From Endozoicomonas gorgoniicola (GTDB taxonomy: Bacteria > Pseudomonadota > Gammaproteobacteria > Pseudomonadales > Endozoicomonadaceae): a stretch of 64,000 nucleotides of DNA. Below the pieces are notes generated by a model that ran no database searches, was not told the DNA's origin, and was given only the letters and a program-made list of their open reading frames with translations. The translations under genes were made by a program, and so were the position numbers. Shown piece by piece: positions 62,910 to 64,000 of this stretch. The stretch lies in NCBI RefSeq assembly GCF_025562715.2, contig NZ_JAPFCC010000001.1, positions 1,382,501 through 1,446,500 on the forward strand, given 5' to 3'. The first letter of the stretch is position 1; each line of letters begins with the position of its first letter.

Positions 62910-64000
62910 ATGGACTGCTTTGTGGGCAGGATAGAAGAAATTGAGACATTGCTGCACTCATTCAATGCCCATAAAGGAACATTGAATGTGGTCAAAGGTC
63001 GCCGCCGTATCGGTAAAAGCACTTTGATTAAGGAGTTGCCAGCTCGTGACTCCAGGGTGACTCTGTGCTACCTGACATCCTCTCCCCCCAAAAAGACGGT
63101 GACTGATGAGCAAGAAAGAGCCGCTTACGCTGAACAGGTAAAACGAGAGTTCAATCTACCCTACAACCCGCCGTCTGAGTCATGGGCTGCGCTTATCTAT
63201 TTTGTAGTCAGTCAGTGCAATCGCTCTCATACCATACTGGCTATTGATGAAGTTAACTGGTTAGCCCGAAAGTCTCCGACACCGATTGAGCATGTTCTGT
63301 GGGAAGTATGGGAACGTGAGTGCGCCCATAAGGCCAATTTTATGATGATTCTATCCGGTTCGCTGGCTTCATGGATGGAGAAAAACATCATAGCGAGTGA
63401 AGGCTTTGTCGGGCGTATCTCTGTCAATATGGTATTGCGTGAGTTACCACTGAATAACGTGCGTGAATTGTTTGGCTCAACGCACAAAAAGCTTCCAAAC
63501 CGTGACATCATAAAGCTGCTTTGCGCCTTTGGCGGAGTCCCGCTATACCTCAATCACATTGACCCAAACCTTACGGCTGAGGATAACTTATTGAAGCTTG
63601 CCTATAAGAGTAATGGCGCTTTTAATAATGAGTTTAATCAGATGTTTAACGAATTATTTTCTAATGAAAATAAGACGTATCGCGCCATATTGGAAGCTGT
63701 CGGTACCAGTGCGTCTGCTTTGACGGCAAGAGAGGTGGCTGAAAAGATTGAAAAACACTACACAGGACGTGTAAACCAGGCATTGTCAGACTTATGTGAA
63801 GTAGGCTTTCTTAAACAAGAGCATGCATGGAATACCAGAACGACAAAACCCGGAAGAGCTGCAAAATTCAAAATTGCTGATAACTATACAGCGTTTTTCT
63901 TTCGCTCGATCTCAAAGCAGAATGAAATAGCGAAAAGAACCGGGCGGGAAACTGTTCCAGATAATCTGGCCGGTATTTTAGGGCTACAGTTTGAGAACCT
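62910..64000 (+). CDS. Archaeal-type ATPase (PF01637-like), 3' end outside window
   Basis: The frame is open from ATG 62910 to the window end (363 codons). MDCFVGRIEEIETLLHSF and NVVKGRRRIGKSTLIKEL (Walker A, P-loop at about 30-38) begin the STAND-like ATPase domain; Walker B is ILAIDEVNWL at about 108-117, then MMILSGSLASWMEK and LCAFGGVPLYL. A winged-helix part (REVAEKIEKHYTGRVNQALS, LCEVGFLKQE) leads into a DUF234-like C-terminus (FKIADNYTAFFFR). Such ATPases are multi-copy in host-associated bacteria and their function is unsettled. AACAGG precedes the start. Confidence 0.85.
   Translation, partial: MDCFVGRIEEIETLLHSFNAHKGTLNVVKGRRRIGKSTLIKELPARDSRVTLCYLTSSPPKKTVTDEQERAAYAEQVKREFNLPYNPPSESWAALIYFVVSQCNRSHTILAIDEVNWLARKSPTPIEHVLWEVWERECAHKANFMMILSGSLASWMEKNIIASEGFVGRISVNMVLRELPLNNVRELFGSTHKKLPNRDIIKLLCAFGGVPLYLNHIDPNLTAEDNLLKLAYKSNGAFNNEFNQMFNELFSNENKTYRAILEAVGTSASALTAREVAEKIEKHYTGRVNQALSDLCEVGFLKQEHAWNTRTTKPGRAAKFKIADNYTAFFFRSISKQNEIAKRTGRETVPDNLAGILGLQFEN

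Overview
The window reads as accessory chromosome of a gammaproteobacterium, most likely a marine, animal-associated one of the Endozoicomonas type. This is inference: it rests on the mix of chitin-active LPMO, eukaryote-like SET and coiled-coil proteins, nuclear-localisation-like signals, several toxin-antitoxin pairs and a very heavy load of insertion sequences (IS1, IS3, IS30, IS200 twice, ISL3, ISKra4, IS1634, IS6 and an IS4-like type). No tRNA or rRNA gene was recognised.

Positions 1-17922 hold a type III-B (Cmr) CRISPR-Cas locus. On the plus strand come the end of csx16 (a ring-nuclease family), a leader, array 1 (18 repeats), and a tight cas2-cas1-cas2-cas1 block with two complete, different Cas1 proteins. 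Between the arrays sit a lone Phd-type antitoxin, a DinJ-YafQ pair, a rearranged relict (degenerate repeat, leader, the 3' tip of can2 and a third, beheaded cas1) and a HigB2-HigA2 pair. Array 2 (11 repeats) and its leader lie on the minus strand directly after a nine-gene minus-strand operon: NE0113-family CARF gene, cmr1, cas10 (no HD domain, GGDD cyclase intact), cmr3 (one-base frameshift in a G run), cmr4, cmr5, cmr6, cas6 and can2/card1. Read together: Cmr-crRNA detects target RNA, Cas10 makes cyclic oligoadenylate, Can2 is the nuclease it switches on, and Csx16 and perhaps the NE0113 protein remove the signal.

Positions 18069-23850 carry two GTPase genes upstream of the Cmr operon. The second has a glycine-zipper tail and is split by an IS1 that itself contains an IS30; both insertions keep recognisable target duplications. 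An IS200 split by an ISL3 element follows. Positions 24528-27620 are a small ECF transporter operon (PPC/DUF296 protein, S component, EcfT, fused double ATPase). Positions 28013-37111 are mostly transposons and their remains, around a DEDD-type exonuclease gene, two secreted or unknown proteins and a methyltransferase-like gene flanked by a perfect 34-bp direct repeat.

Positions 37230-51452 look like a host-interaction island: a secreted acidic protein, a HipBA module, a pseudouridine synthase with a signal-like N-terminus, a 1253-residue coiled-coil protein built from a 669-bp tandem duplication, a small protein ending in a bipartite NLS-like motif, and a SET-domain gene with NLS-like motifs that an IS200 has split and an IS30 end has truncated. 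The right flank has a chitin-active LPMO, an M18 aminopeptidase, a relict hipB promoter, a BrnTA module, a 1620-residue DUF4011/helicase/Vsr-like/DUF3320 protein (probable defence gene), and a window-truncated ATPase preceded by two copies of a palindrome-ended repeat of about 36 bp.
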